Part shown: one piece after another, positions 27,069 through 35,150 of the stretch
How the letters are laid out: the number at the start of each line of letters is the position of its first letter
How positions within the stretch are numbered: position 1 is the first letter of the stretch
NCBI RefSeq assembly: GCF_900099815.1
Contig: NZ_FNCW01000008.1
Span: forward strand, 103,952 to 167,951
Origin: Psychroflexus sediminis
GTDB taxonomy: Bacteria; Bacteroidota; Bacteroidia; Flavobacteriales; Flavobacteriaceae
DNA length: 64,000 nt
Direction of reading: 5' to 3'
The notes under the pieces: model-generated
What the model saw: the letters and a program-made list of their open reading frames with translations, nothing else
Told to the model about the DNA's origin: nothing
Database searches by the model: none
Position numbers and translations under genes: made by a program

Positions 27069-27833
27069 CTATTTTGACTTTTTAATAATTTCTTCAGCTA
27101 GGCTTAAATAGTTGTTGGCACCTTTACTGGCGGCATCGTACTTTATGATGCTTTCACCATAACTAGGGGCTTCGCTTAAACGCACGTTTCTCTGTATAAT
27201 GGTTTCGAAAACCATGTCATTAAAGTGTTTTTTAACTTCTTCAACGACTTGATTGGACAAGCGCAATCTGGAATCGTACATAGTAAGCAATAAGCCTTCT
27301 ATATTGAGTTGCTGGTTGTGAATCTTTTGTACACTCTTAATCGTATTCAATAATTTACCTAAGCCTTCTAAAGCAAAATATTCACATTGAATAGGGATTA
27401 AGACCGAATCAGATGCGGTCAAAGCATTCAGTGTTAATAAGCCAAGAGAAGGGGCGCAGTCGATGAGAATATAATCAAACTTCGACTTTATAGGTAGCAA
27501 AGCCTCTTTCAGCATATACTCACGTCTTTCCATATCGACGAGCTCCAATTCAATCGCTACAAGATCGATATGAGAGGGGATGAGTTCTAAGTTTGGCGAA
27601 TCGGTTTCAATGATAGCCTCTTCCGCATTTTTGGTATGCTCCAGAAGTTGATAAGTACCGATCTCCACTGATTCTATATCTATACCTAGTCCGGAAGTTG
27701 CATTGGCTTGAGGATCTGCATCGATCAACAAGACTTTTTTTTCTAAAACACCTAAAGCGGCTGCCAGGTTTACTGCAGTTGTTGTTTTACCAACTCCGCC
27801 TTTCTGGTTTGCAATCGAAATTATTTTACCCAT
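27069..27833 (-). CDS. parA: Chromosome partitioning ATPase ParA/Soj
   Basis: 254 residues, the typical short chromosomal ParA. The deviant Walker A is KGGVGKTTTAVNLAAAL (about residues 10-26), Walker A' DADPQANATSGLG, and Walker B ILIDCAPSLGLLTLNA. Ends with EEIIKKSK. It moves ParB-parS complexes to the poles in dividing cells. It is the first gene of a minus-strand group with parB, DUF5683, dapB, lepB and WbqC, with gaps of 0-11 bases. Confidence 0.96.
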   Translation of the reverse strand: MGKIISIANQKGGVGKTTTAVNLAAALGVLEKKVLLIDADPQANATSGLGIDIESVEIGTYQLLEHTKNAEEAIIETDSPNLELIPSHIDLVAIELELVDMERREYMLKEALLPIKSKFDYILIDCAPSLGLLTLNALTASDSVLIPIQCEYFALEGLGKLLNTIKSVQKIHNQQLNIEGLLLTMYDSRLRLSNQVVEEVKKHFNDMVFETIIQRNVRLSEAPSYGESIIKYDAASKGANNYLSLAEEIIKKSK

Positions 27834-27853
27834 TAAAATATATGAATTATAAG

Positions 27854-27867
27854 TTGTAAAATTACAA
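27854..27867. promoter_or_regulatory. Short palindrome upstream of parA
   Basis: TTGTAA-AA-TTACAA is a perfect inverted repeat 21 bases before the parA start codon. It is not a parS-like sequence. It could be an operator or promoter element; the AT-rich context makes chance possible. Confidence 0.35.
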
Positions 27868-27920
27868 TTATTTATGGCATTAGAAGAGGTCTAATTTATT
27901 ATGAAGTTTTAAATTTTAAA

Positions 27921-28802
27921 TTAAGTTTTCTTTTGACTACGAATCATTTGTTCCAATTGATCCCACATCTCTGGTGTAACCGCTTCAAGAAGATTGAACT
28001 GTCCAGCACCTTTCAACCACTCACCTCCGTCAATAGTAATGACTTCTCCATTGAGATACTGAGCAAAGTCGGATACCAGATAAGCAGCCAGATTGGCTAA
28101 TTCCTGATGATCCCCAACGCGCTTAAGGGGAACTTTCTTAGCCAAATCAAATTTTTCCTTGAGTTCACCTGGCAATAGCCTATCCCAGGCGCCCTTTGTA
28201 GGAAAAGGGCCAGGAGCAATCGCATTGAAACGTATGCCATATTTTGCCCATTCTACGGCTAAGGATCTCGTCATGGCAAGCACTCCAGCTTTCGCAGTAG
28301 CACTAGGCACCACAAAAGCGGATCCTGTCCAGGCATAAGTCGTTACTATATTTAAGACGGTTTTATTGGACTGCTTTTGGTCTATCCAATATTTTCCTAA
28401 GGCCAAAGTACAGTTCTTGGATCCTTTCAATACAATATCTATAATGGTATCAAAGGCGTTAGCTGACAATCTTTCAGTTGGAGAAATAAAATTTCCAGCA
28501 GCATTATTCAATAAAACATCTACTTCACCAAAAGCCTCATGGGCTTTTTCAATCATCTGTTCCACTTCTTCGTAGTGCCTTACATCACACTGAACGGGTA
28601 AACACTTCCCTCCGGTTTCCGCTTCAAGAGCAGAGGCCGTGTTTTTTAATTTGTCTAGATTTCTACTGGTAATGACTACGTTTGCTCCAAGTTCCAAAAA
28701 GTAACTAGTCATTGATTTTCCTAAGCCACTTCCTCCACCTGTAACGATTATGGTTTTGCCTTTTAAGGCATCATCGCGTAACATTTTCTTTTTAAAATCC
28801 AT
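27921..28802 (-). CDS. 2,4-dienoyl-CoA reductase-type short-chain dehydrogenase
   Basis: 293 residues. SDR Rossmann fold with TGGGSGLGKSMTSYFLELGA (about 21-40) and NNAAGNFISPTERLSANAF (about 99-117). The usual YxxxK catalytic pair is replaced by SxxxK in PSATAKAGVLAMTRSLAVEWAKYGIRFNAIAPGP, the pattern of the mitochondrial-type 2,4-dienoyl-CoA reductases; the PFPTKGAWDRLLPG segment also fits that group. It would reduce dienoyl-CoA during beta-oxidation of unsaturated fatty acids with NADPH. It stands alone between parA and menA. Confidence 0.88.
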   Translation of the reverse strand: MDFKKKMLRDDALKGKTIIVTGGGSGLGKSMTSYFLELGANVVITSRNLDKLKNTASALEAETGGKCLPVQCDVRHYEEVEQMIEKAHEAFGEVDVLLNNAAGNFISPTERLSANAFDTIIDIVLKGSKNCTLALGKYWIDQKQSNKTVLNIVTTYAWTGSAFVVPSATAKAGVLAMTRSLAVEWAKYGIRFNAIAPGPFPTKGAWDRLLPGELKEKFDLAKKVPLKRVGDHQELANLAAYLVSDFAQYLNGEVITIDGGEWLKGAGQFNLLEAVTPEMWDQLEQMIRSQKKT

Positions 28803-28864
28803 CAGATATTTTTTTCCAATTTACAAATTAATGTTATAAAGTTAAGTTTTCTCTTGAACCTATT

Positions 28865-29779
28865 TTAATTGCTTAGTAATAAAATCAAAAATATAGCTAA
28901 GGAAAGTGCAAAGGTACTTAAGGCCACTTTTTTAAGTTCTGGATCCAGACGCTTAGGGTCTTTGTACTGCATAACTTTTTTTAAGTGAACGGCTAACGGA
29001 AGGAAAGCTAAAAGTGCTACTATAAGCCATATGGATTGACTGTAGGGATATATTATCAAGAAAACAAGAAGGCTTAAAAAGGCCAGAGTAATCAAACAAA
29101 AATGATAGATTTTGGCGAATTGTTTGCCATAGATGACCACCAAGGTCTTCTTGTTGGCATTTTTATCACCGTATTCATCTCTCATATTGTTCAGGTTGAG
29201 AACTGCACTGCTCAGAAAGCCAATACTTATAGCGGGGAATAGTAACCAGAAATCCATCTGTTTGGTCATCAAAAAATTAACTCCCAAAACACTGACGAGA
29301 CCAAAAAAGATAAAGACAAATACATCGCCCAGACCTTTATATCCATAAGCAGAATTACCTACAGTATATTTAATAGCAGCTACAATTGCAGATGCTCCTA
29401 GGGCTATAAAAACCAAACTCAGAAAGAAATCATCTTTACCAAAACTCACGTAAACAAGAATCAAAGCGAATGTCGCCGTGATGACAGAGGTTAAAATAAT
29501 TCCTTTTTTCATTTCCTTATCGGTGATGACACCGCTTTGTAAAGCCCTCATCGGGCCAATGCGTTCATCATTGTCGGTTCCCTTTATGCCATCGCCATAA
29601 TCATTAGCAAAATTGGATAGGATTTGTAAGCCCAGAGTGGTTGCCATTGCCAGCCAAAATATAGCAGAATCAAATTCCCCTAATGGAAAAGCCAGGCCAG
29701 AACCTACGAGAATCCCGGAGAGGGAAAGCGGTAATGTGCGTAATCGCGCTGCAGAAATCCAGGCTGCGGTTTTACTCAT
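28865..29779 (-). CDS. menA: 1,4-dihydroxy-2-naphthoate polyprenyltransferase
   Basis: 304 residues with about nine membrane helices. The first Asp-rich motif is NFANDYGDGIKGTDNDERIG (about 61-80), and the second region NLNNMRDEYGDKNANKKT (about 195-212) chelates Mg with the prenyl diphosphate. This is the UbiA superfamily enzyme that attaches the isoprenoid tail in menaquinone synthesis. It starts 4 bases after purB stop on the minus strand, probably read with it. Confidence 0.95.
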   Translation of the reverse strand: MSKTAAWISAARLRTLPLSLSGILVGSGLAFPLGEFDSAIFWLAMATTLGLQILSNFANDYGDGIKGTDNDERIGPMRALQSGVITDKEMKKGIILTSVITATFALILVYVSFGKDDFFLSLVFIALGASAIVAAIKYTVGNSAYGYKGLGDVFVFIFFGLVSVLGVNFLMTKQMDFWLLFPAISIGFLSSAVLNLNNMRDEYGDKNANKKTLVVIYGKQFAKIYHFCLITLAFLSLLVFLIIYPYSQSIWLIVALLAFLPLAVHLKKVMQYKDPKRLDPELKKVALSTFALSLAIFLILLLSN

Positions 29780-29783
29780 AACT

Positions 29784-31121
29784 TTAAATTCCAGTGTAAT
29801 TTGATGGCGTAATAGCTCTTAATTCAGCTTTTACAGAATCAGAAACTTCAAGAGAGTCTATAAATCTGGAAATGCTTTCTTCATCTATTTTAGAATTGGT
29901 TCTTGTCAAACCTTTTAAGGCTTCATAAGGATTTTCAAAATCTTCGCGCCTTAAAATCGTCTGAATGGCCTCGGCCACTACAGCCCAATTTTCATTTAAA
30001 TCTCGTTGAATCTTGTCTGCATTCAAAACCAATTTATCTAATCCCTTGCCTGTGGATTTAAGTGCGATAAGCATGTGACCCATCGGTACACCGATATTTC
30101 TTAAAACGGTACTGTCGGTTAAATCTCTTTGCAGACGACTGATAGGTAATTTAGCAGAAAGGTGTTCCAGTAAAGCATTGGCAATGCCAAGGTTACCTTC
30201 AGAATTTTCAAAATCGATGGGATTCACTTTATGGGGCATGGCTGAAGAACCAACTTCTCCTTTTTTTATTTTCTGTTTGAAATAGTCCATGGATACATAA
30301 CTCCAAATGTCCTTATCAAAATCGAGAAGTATGGTATTGAGGCGTTTCATCGCATCAAAAATGGAGGCCATATTATCGTAATGTTCTATTTGAGTAGTCG
30401 GAAAGGAGTGTTTTAATTTCAAGCGTTTTTCCACAAAATCTTTTCCAAAAGCCCGCCAGTCGATGTCTGGATAAGCTACTTTATGGGCATTAAAGTTTCC
30501 TGTGGCTCCGCCGAATTTAGCAGAGGAAGGGACAGCTATCAACTGTTTTAATTGTTCTTGTAGTCTCACTATGAAAACCTCGAATTCCTTGCCCAATCGG
30601 GTAGGGGATGCCGGTTGTCCGTGGGTTCTGGCAAGCATGGGCACTTTGGCCCATGCTTCAGCTTTAGCTTTAATCTTATTGATAACCTGTTCCAATTCCG
30701 GAATATAAACATCATGAATGGCTTCAAGCAGGCTTAGTGGAACCGCAGTGTTATTGATATCTTGAGAAGTTAATCCAAAATGGATAAATTCTTTGGATGT
30801 TTTTAAGTTCAGGTTATCCATCCGCTCCTTGATAAAATATTCTACAGCTTTCACATCATGATTGGTGACTTTTTCAATCGATTTGATATGCTCTGCATCT
30901 TCAAGGCTAAAATCCAAATAAATAGACCGCAAACTCGGGTACAGTGCACTGTCCACATCTTTTAATTGAGGAAGTGGCAATTCACATAGGGCGATGAAAT
31001 ATTCAATCTCTACACGCACTCTGTATTTGATCAAAGCATGTTCGCTGAAATAGCGGTTTAGAGATTTAGTTTTGCTAGCGTAGCGCCCATCTATAGGAGA
31101 AATTGCGTCAAGTGAATTCAT
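29784..31121 (-). CDS. purB: Adenylosuccinate lyase
   Basis: 445 residues. Fumarase/ASL superfamily with THGQPASPTRLGKE (His general acid/base region), the flexible signature loop GEVGSSAMPHKVNPIDFENSEG (about 290-311) and N-terminal ISPIDGRYASK. It acts twice in purine synthesis. The start codon lies inside a 14-bp palindrome, with a TAatTTTG box only about 6 bases upstream (see the promoter entry). It is followed by menA 4 bases later. Confidence 0.96.
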   Translation of the reverse strand: MNSLDAISPIDGRYASKTKSLNRYFSEHALIKYRVRVEIEYFIALCELPLPQLKDVDSALYPSLRSIYLDFSLEDAEHIKSIEKVTNHDVKAVEYFIKERMDNLNLKTSKEFIHFGLTSQDINNTAVPLSLLEAIHDVYIPELEQVINKIKAKAEAWAKVPMLARTHGQPASPTRLGKEFEVFIVRLQEQLKQLIAVPSSAKFGGATGNFNAHKVAYPDIDWRAFGKDFVEKRLKLKHSFPTTQIEHYDNMASIFDAMKRLNTILLDFDKDIWSYVSMDYFKQKIKKGEVGSSAMPHKVNPIDFENSEGNLGIANALLEHLSAKLPISRLQRDLTDSTVLRNIGVPMGHMLIALKSTGKGLDKLVLNADKIQRDLNENWAVVAEAIQTILRREDFENPYEALKGLTRTNSKIDEESISRFIDSLEVSDSVKAELRAITPSNYTGI

Positions 31122-31152
31122 GAATTCAAAATTAATTTTGCCAGCAAATATA
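31114..31152 (-). promoter_or_regulatory. purB start region with two abutting palindromes and -7 boxes
   Basis: GAATTCATGAATTC (31114-31127) is a perfect palindrome around the start codon, and CAAAATTAATTTTG (31127-31140) is a second perfect palindrome. On the minus strand there are two -7-like boxes, TAtaTTTG (31152-31145) and TAatTTTG (31134-31127). The upstream one gives a leader of about 17 bases. Confidence 0.5.
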
Positions 31153-31231
31153 AGCTTTCAGCAGCATTTTTTTTCAGTAAATAAGATTTACTTTTACGCC
31201 AAAATCTTGTCTGATTTTTTTACTTATGACT

Positions 31232-31909
31232 TTAACCCAGGAGTTTGGTGACCACTTTTTCCACGCCAGTTGTAGCATTCTCAGCAAACACGTGCACATG
31301 TTCTGATGCAGATATGGAAGGACTTGGATCGATAAAATAAATAGGGGTATGTTGTGGGGCAAAATCGATAAGCCCTGCCGCTGGATAGACTTGCATAGAA
31401 GTTCCCACTATGATGATAATATCTGTTTTTTTGATGATGTCTATGGCTTTGTCCATCATTGGCACAGCTTCGCCAAACCAAACCACATGCGGTCTTAATT
31501 GATGATTTTCGCTGTTCACATCACCTAATTTTAAGTCTTCGGTCCAGTTGTAAATGAGGTTTTCATCGTTCACACTTCTTGCTTTCATGAGTTCGCCGTG
31601 AAGATGAGTGACGAGAGAACTTCCTGCGCGTTCATGTAAATCATCTACATTTTGAGTGATGATATCAACTTCGAATTGTTTTTCAAGGTCAACCAAACGT
31701 CTATGAGCCTTATTGGGTGAAACTGTTTTTAACTGTTGTCGTCTTTTGTTATAAAACTCTAAAACCAATTCCGGATTCTGTTCGAATCCTTGTGGAGTAG
31801 CGACCTGCATGACATCATGACCTTCCCAAAGTCCGTCATGGTCTCTGAAAGTTTTGACACCACTTTCTGCGCTTATTCCTGCGCCAGTAAGTATGCTGAT
31901 GTGTTTCAA
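31232..31909 (-). CDS. cobB: Sir2-family NAD-dependent deacylase (class III-like) lacking zinc cysteines
   Basis: 225 residues. NAD-binding GAGISAESGVKTFRDHDGLW (residues 9-28), TQNVDDLHERAG and the catalytic His H104 in HLHGELMKAR. The Y53-xx-R56 pair (FYNKRR) is the acyl-carboxylate reading motif of SIRT5-type desuccinylases. The zinc ribbon normally between the HLHG and LRPHVVWFGE motifs has no cysteines here. Likely removes succinyl or related acyl groups from lysines; the activity is inferred. The start is a TTG five bases after the preceding gene's stop, with no usable upstream ATG. Confidence 0.92.
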   Translation of the reverse strand: MKHISILTGAGISAESGVKTFRDHDGLWEGHDVMQVATPQGFEQNPELVLEFYNKRRQQLKTVSPNKAHRRLVDLEKQFEVDIITQNVDDLHERAGSSLVTHLHGELMKARSVNDENLIYNWTEDLKLGDVNSENHQLRPHVVWFGEAVPMMDKAIDIIKKTDIIIIVGTSMQVYPAAGLIDFAPQHTPIYFIDPSPSISASEHVHVFAENATTGVEKVVTKLLG

Positions 31910-31914
31910 AACGC

Positions 31915-32685
31915 TTATCTTTTTATAGCTCTGTAGTCTTCATAGCAGCTGCTCAAAGCATCAAGAACCTGTAAGTCATTGGCTGTGGTGATAAAGTCTC
32001 TGGAATAATTACACCTGTCCAAAACCTGATCGATGTCTTCTTTGCTAATTTGAAGCACTGCTGAAAGGGTTTCTCTGTCGAATTTATCCTGGAGAATATC
32101 TTGAATGCTTTCGTTCATTTTCATCTTGCGCAGACGTCTCATCTGTTGATCCTTTTTACTGAAGGTCTTATAGAGTAAATCAGCAGGATTGGAAATGGAC
32201 TGCAAAACTTTTGAAATGGCACTACTTTGATAGTTTCCACCTTCGTAAGCATAATCTAAACCAGATATACTATACCTGTAGTTATCGTAGATAGGAATGT
32301 TTTTGGCGTCAATTTCTAAATAACCGGTAAGTTGAACTTCTTGTAATTTGACTTCCTGTAAGGCTATGGCAGATTCTGTCATTTTAATTTTGACATCACC
32401 AAATTTTACCCAGTCATCAGTTATTTTGACTTGTATAGATCTAAAACCAAGATAGGAGAAATACAGGGTGTCATTTATTCTAGCTTTGAGTTGAAATTCA
32501 CCATCTTCATTTGTAGTAGATCCTTTTACTGTATTGATATTTACAATATTAACATTTTCAAGAGGTTTATCGTTGGCGGCATTCATCACAATACCTGAGA
32601 TGCTAATCACTTCTTTTTGTTGACTCCAACTCATCATTGAAACCAGAAAAAGGCTAATAAATGTAATCGTGTATTTTAAATTCAT
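31915..32685 (-). CDS. CarboxypepD_reg-like domain exported protein
   Basis: 256 residues. Signal peptide (about 1-21, ending SWSQ), then a carboxypeptidase regulatory-like beta-sandwich (ISGIVMNAANDKPLENVNIVNINTVKGSTTNEDGEFQLKARINDTLYFSYLGFRSIQVKI, about 29-88), the domain seen at the N-terminus of TonB-dependent receptors. The remainder is helical, with charged segments, and no barrel, so it is a stand-alone periplasmic protein. It lies 5 bases before the sirtuin gene. Function unknown. Confidence 0.85.
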   Translation of the reverse strand: MNLKYTITFISLFLVSMMSWSQQKEVISISGIVMNAANDKPLENVNIVNINTVKGSTTNEDGEFQLKARINDTLYFSYLGFRSIQVKITDDWVKFGDVKIKMTESAIALQEVKLQEVQLTGYLEIDAKNIPIYDNYRYSISGLDYAYEGGNYQSSAISKVLQSISNPADLLYKTFSKKDQQMRRLRKMKMNESIQDILQDKFDRETLSAVLQISKEDIDQVLDRCNYSRDFITTANDLQVLDALSSCYEDYRAIKR

Positions 32686-32748
32686 ATATTAAAAGTAGTC
32701 ATTTCGAGGCAATCCTTTTGCATCGAAATGACTTTTTTAAATATTAAT

Positions 32749-34509
32749 TTAGCTCTTTTTTCTTCTTCTTTCAAAAGAACTTTTTACGCTTGAACCTCCT
32801 GATTTTTTTCCTTTAAAATCAGAGGATTTGTTTTTATCAAAACGTTTTCTCGGTTTGCGATCTCCACGATCACGGCCTCCGCCGCCACCTTTTCTTCCGC
32901 TACCGCTTTTTTGGTCTTTCGTGATTTCAACATTCACATGTCTGCCTTTTAGCATAAAATTGTCGAAAGTACTCACTACTTTATCAACGTCATCTGTAGC
33001 GACATTAAAGAAAGAGAATGTATTTTTCACATCCACTTTAGCCACACCATCACGGTCTAGATTCAATTGCTCTTTCAGAAAATCTTTCATTGACATCCAG
33101 TTGAAACCGTCTTTTTCACCAATATTGATAAAGAAACGGGTTTCATCTCCATAATCCTTGCCGGAAGAATAAGATTCATCTGCAGAATGCTGAGTTATTT
33201 TTGGAGCATTTTTATAGTAATTATGGAATCTCGTAAATTCTACAGAGAAAAATTTCTTGATGATTTCTTCTTTGCTTAAATCTTCAAACTGAGCTTCCAA
33301 ATCCGGGATAAACGAATCTATGTCCGGATTGATTTTTGTACTCTTAATTTCGTCTGCAAGGTGAAATAACTGGCGTTTACAAATTTCATCTCCGGAAGGC
33401 AATTCTTCCTGAGTGAATTTCTGACCGATAATTTTTTCAACCTGACGAATTTTTCTAACCTCACTTTTAGTAACGATTACCAAAGATTTACCTTCTTTTC
33501 CAGCACGACCAGTTCTTCCACTACGGTGGGTGTAAGTTTCGATTTCGTCTGGCAGTTGATAATTGATAACGTGAGTAATGTCATCTACATCAATTCCTCG
33601 AGCAGCAACATCTGTGGCCACAAGCATCTGAATTTGCTTCTTTCTGAAACTATTCATCACCATATCTCTTTGAGCCTGGCTCAAATCCCCGTGAAGGGCA
33701 GAAGCGCTATAACCGTCTTCAATAAGTTTTTCAGCTACTTTTTGAGTGTCTCTTTTGGTTCTGCAAAAGATCACTGCATATATATCTGGATTGGCATCCA
33801 CTACGCGTTTTACCGCACTATAGCGATCACGTCCACCTACGATGAAATATTCGTGGCTAACGGATTTTGTCGATATGTTTTTTTGTCCTACAGTAATTTC
33901 TTTAGGACTTTTCATGAACTTTTTAGCAATCATCGATACTTCTTTCGGCATCGTTGCACTAAATAACCATGTATTCTTTTGGTCTGAAGAATGTGATAAA
34001 ATCTCTTTGATATCTTCGAAGAAACCCATATTCAGCATCTCATCGGCTTCGTCAAGAATACAAATGTTGATGTTGGAAATATCGATAATATTTCTCTGGA
34101 TCATATCTTTCATACGTCCAGGAGTAGCGACGATAATTTGTGCTCCTCTCTTTATTTGCCTGGCCTGATCTGTAATACTCGCTCCGCCATAAACCGCAAC
34201 TGTGTTGAGATTTTGGTAGTATTTTGCATACTGTTTTAGCTCGTTGGTAATTTGCATACACAACTCACGCGTAGGAGAAAGAATTAAACCCTGTGTTTTT
34301 TTAGAATTAAGGTCGATATTCTGGATTAATGGGAAACCAAATGCCGCGGTTTTACCTGTACCTGTTTGGGCTAGCGCTACCATATCGGTAGGCTCTTCGA
34401 GCAAGACTGGAATCGTTTGTTCCTGTACTTCACTCGGGGACTCAAATCCTAAATCTTCAATTGCTTTCAAGATTTCAGGGCTTAAGCCTAATGATTCAAA
34501 TGTAGTCAT
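32749..34509 (-). CDS. DEAD-box RNA helicase with DbpA-type RNA-binding domain
   Basis: 586 residues. Helicase core: Q motif (FESLGLSPEILKAIEDLGFESPSEVQEQTIP), Walker A AQTGTGKT, DEAD box ILDEADEMLNMGF, SAT motif LFSATMP, HRSGRTGRAGKEG. C-terminal DbpA RNA-binding domain (RFFINIGEKDGFNWMSMKDFL..., about 437-510). The tail (about 540-586) is Gly/Arg/Lys/Ser-rich and likely disordered RNA-binding. Probably assists ribosome assembly or cold-shock RNA unwinding. Read from its own promoter after rdgB. Confidence 0.94.
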   Translation of the reverse strand: MTTFESLGLSPEILKAIEDLGFESPSEVQEQTIPVLLEEPTDMVALAQTGTGKTAAFGFPLIQNIDLNSKKTQGLILSPTRELCMQITNELKQYAKYYQNLNTVAVYGGASITDQARQIKRGAQIIVATPGRMKDMIQRNIIDISNINICILDEADEMLNMGFFEDIKEILSHSSDQKNTWLFSATMPKEVSMIAKKFMKSPKEITVGQKNISTKSVSHEYFIVGGRDRYSAVKRVVDANPDIYAVIFCRTKRDTQKVAEKLIEDGYSASALHGDLSQAQRDMVMNSFRKKQIQMLVATDVAARGIDVDDITHVINYQLPDEIETYTHRSGRTGRAGKEGKSLVIVTKSEVRKIRQVEKIIGQKFTQEELPSGDEICKRQLFHLADEIKSTKINPDIDSFIPDLEAQFEDLSKEEIIKKFFSVEFTRFHNYYKNAPKITQHSADESYSSGKDYGDETRFFINIGEKDGFNWMSMKDFLKEQLNLDRDGVAKVDVKNTFSFFNVATDDVDKVVSTFDNFMLKGRHVNVEITKDQKSGSGRKGGGGGRDRGDRKPRKRFDKNKSSDFKGKKSGGSSVKSSFERRRKKS

Positions 34510-34529
34510 AAGTATTTTAAAAATAGGTG

Positions 34530-34537
34530 CAAAGGTA
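34530..34537 (-). promoter_or_regulatory. -7 promoter element of the DEAD-box helicase gene
   Basis: Minus-strand TAccTTTG (34537-34530), about 20 bases before the start codon at 34509; no clear -33 TTG. Confidence 0.5.
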
Positions 34538-34577
34538 CGTATTCCTAAACTGGTTATAAGGGCTATTTGTTTTTATT

Positions 34578-35150
34578 TTAAGCTTTTAGAAATTCTATGA
34601 GTTGTTGAAAGGCTAAACCGCGGTGACTTATCTTATTTTTTTCGGAAGCCGGCATTTCAGCAAAAGTCTGCAAATACCCCTTGGGCTTGAATATGGGATC
34701 ATAACCAAATCCACCTGCACCCGAAGGTTCTTTTGTGATTTCTCCTTCACATAGGCCTGTAAATATTCTTTCTTTAGACCCATCCTTGAAGACAATAACT
34801 GTTTTAAACTGTGCTGAGCGATTTTTTTTGCCTTCCAGTTCCTTTAATAACTTCTTTTTGTTGGCTTCATCGCTTTTGTCCTGACCTGCATATCTCGCCG
34901 ATTTGACCCCTGGTTTTCCGCCTAAAGCTTCCACTTCGAGTCCTGTATCGTCTGCAAAACAGGGCAAGTCGTATAATTCTGAAATCGTATCCGCTTTAAT
35001 TTTGGCATTGGCCTCAATGCTTTCTCCAAACTCCACGATTTCTTTGGTGTAGTCCAGATCGTTTAAAGATAGCATCTGAATATGTCCTGGAAGCAAAGCT
35101 TGAATTTCCTTGACTTTATTGGGATTGTGTGTAGCGAAAATCAGTTTCAT
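34578..35150 (-). CDS. rdgB: Non-canonical purine NTP pyrophosphatase
   Basis: 190 residues. HAM1/RdgB family: FATHNPNKVKEIQALL at the N-terminus, FADDTGLEVEALGGKPGVKSARYAGQD, GAGGFGYDPIFKPKG and the closing SHRGLAFQQL. It hydrolyses dITP, dXTP and similar to clean the nucleotide pool. It overlaps the upstream DUF58 gene by 4 bases and is the last gene of the MoxR-DUF58 cluster transcript. Confidence 0.95.
   Translation of the reverse strand: MKLIFATHNPNKVKEIQALLPGHIQMLSLNDLDYTKEIVEFGESIEANAKIKADTISELYDLPCFADDTGLEVEALGGKPGVKSARYAGQDKSDEANKKKLLKELEGKKNRSAQFKTVIVFKDGSKERIFTGLCEGEITKEPSGAGGFGYDPIFKPKGYLQTFAEMPASEKNKISHRGLAFQQLIEFLKA

Noticed and set aside
27000..28000. Search for a parS site near parAB
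   Set aside because: No TGTTTCACGTGAAACA- or GTTCCACGTGGAAC-like sequence seen; the TTGTAA-AA-TTACAA palindrome is unrelated. A computed search would be decisive.
33526..33966. 146-codon plus-strand frame inside the helicase gene
   Set aside because: Antisense shadow; protein lacks recognisable domains.
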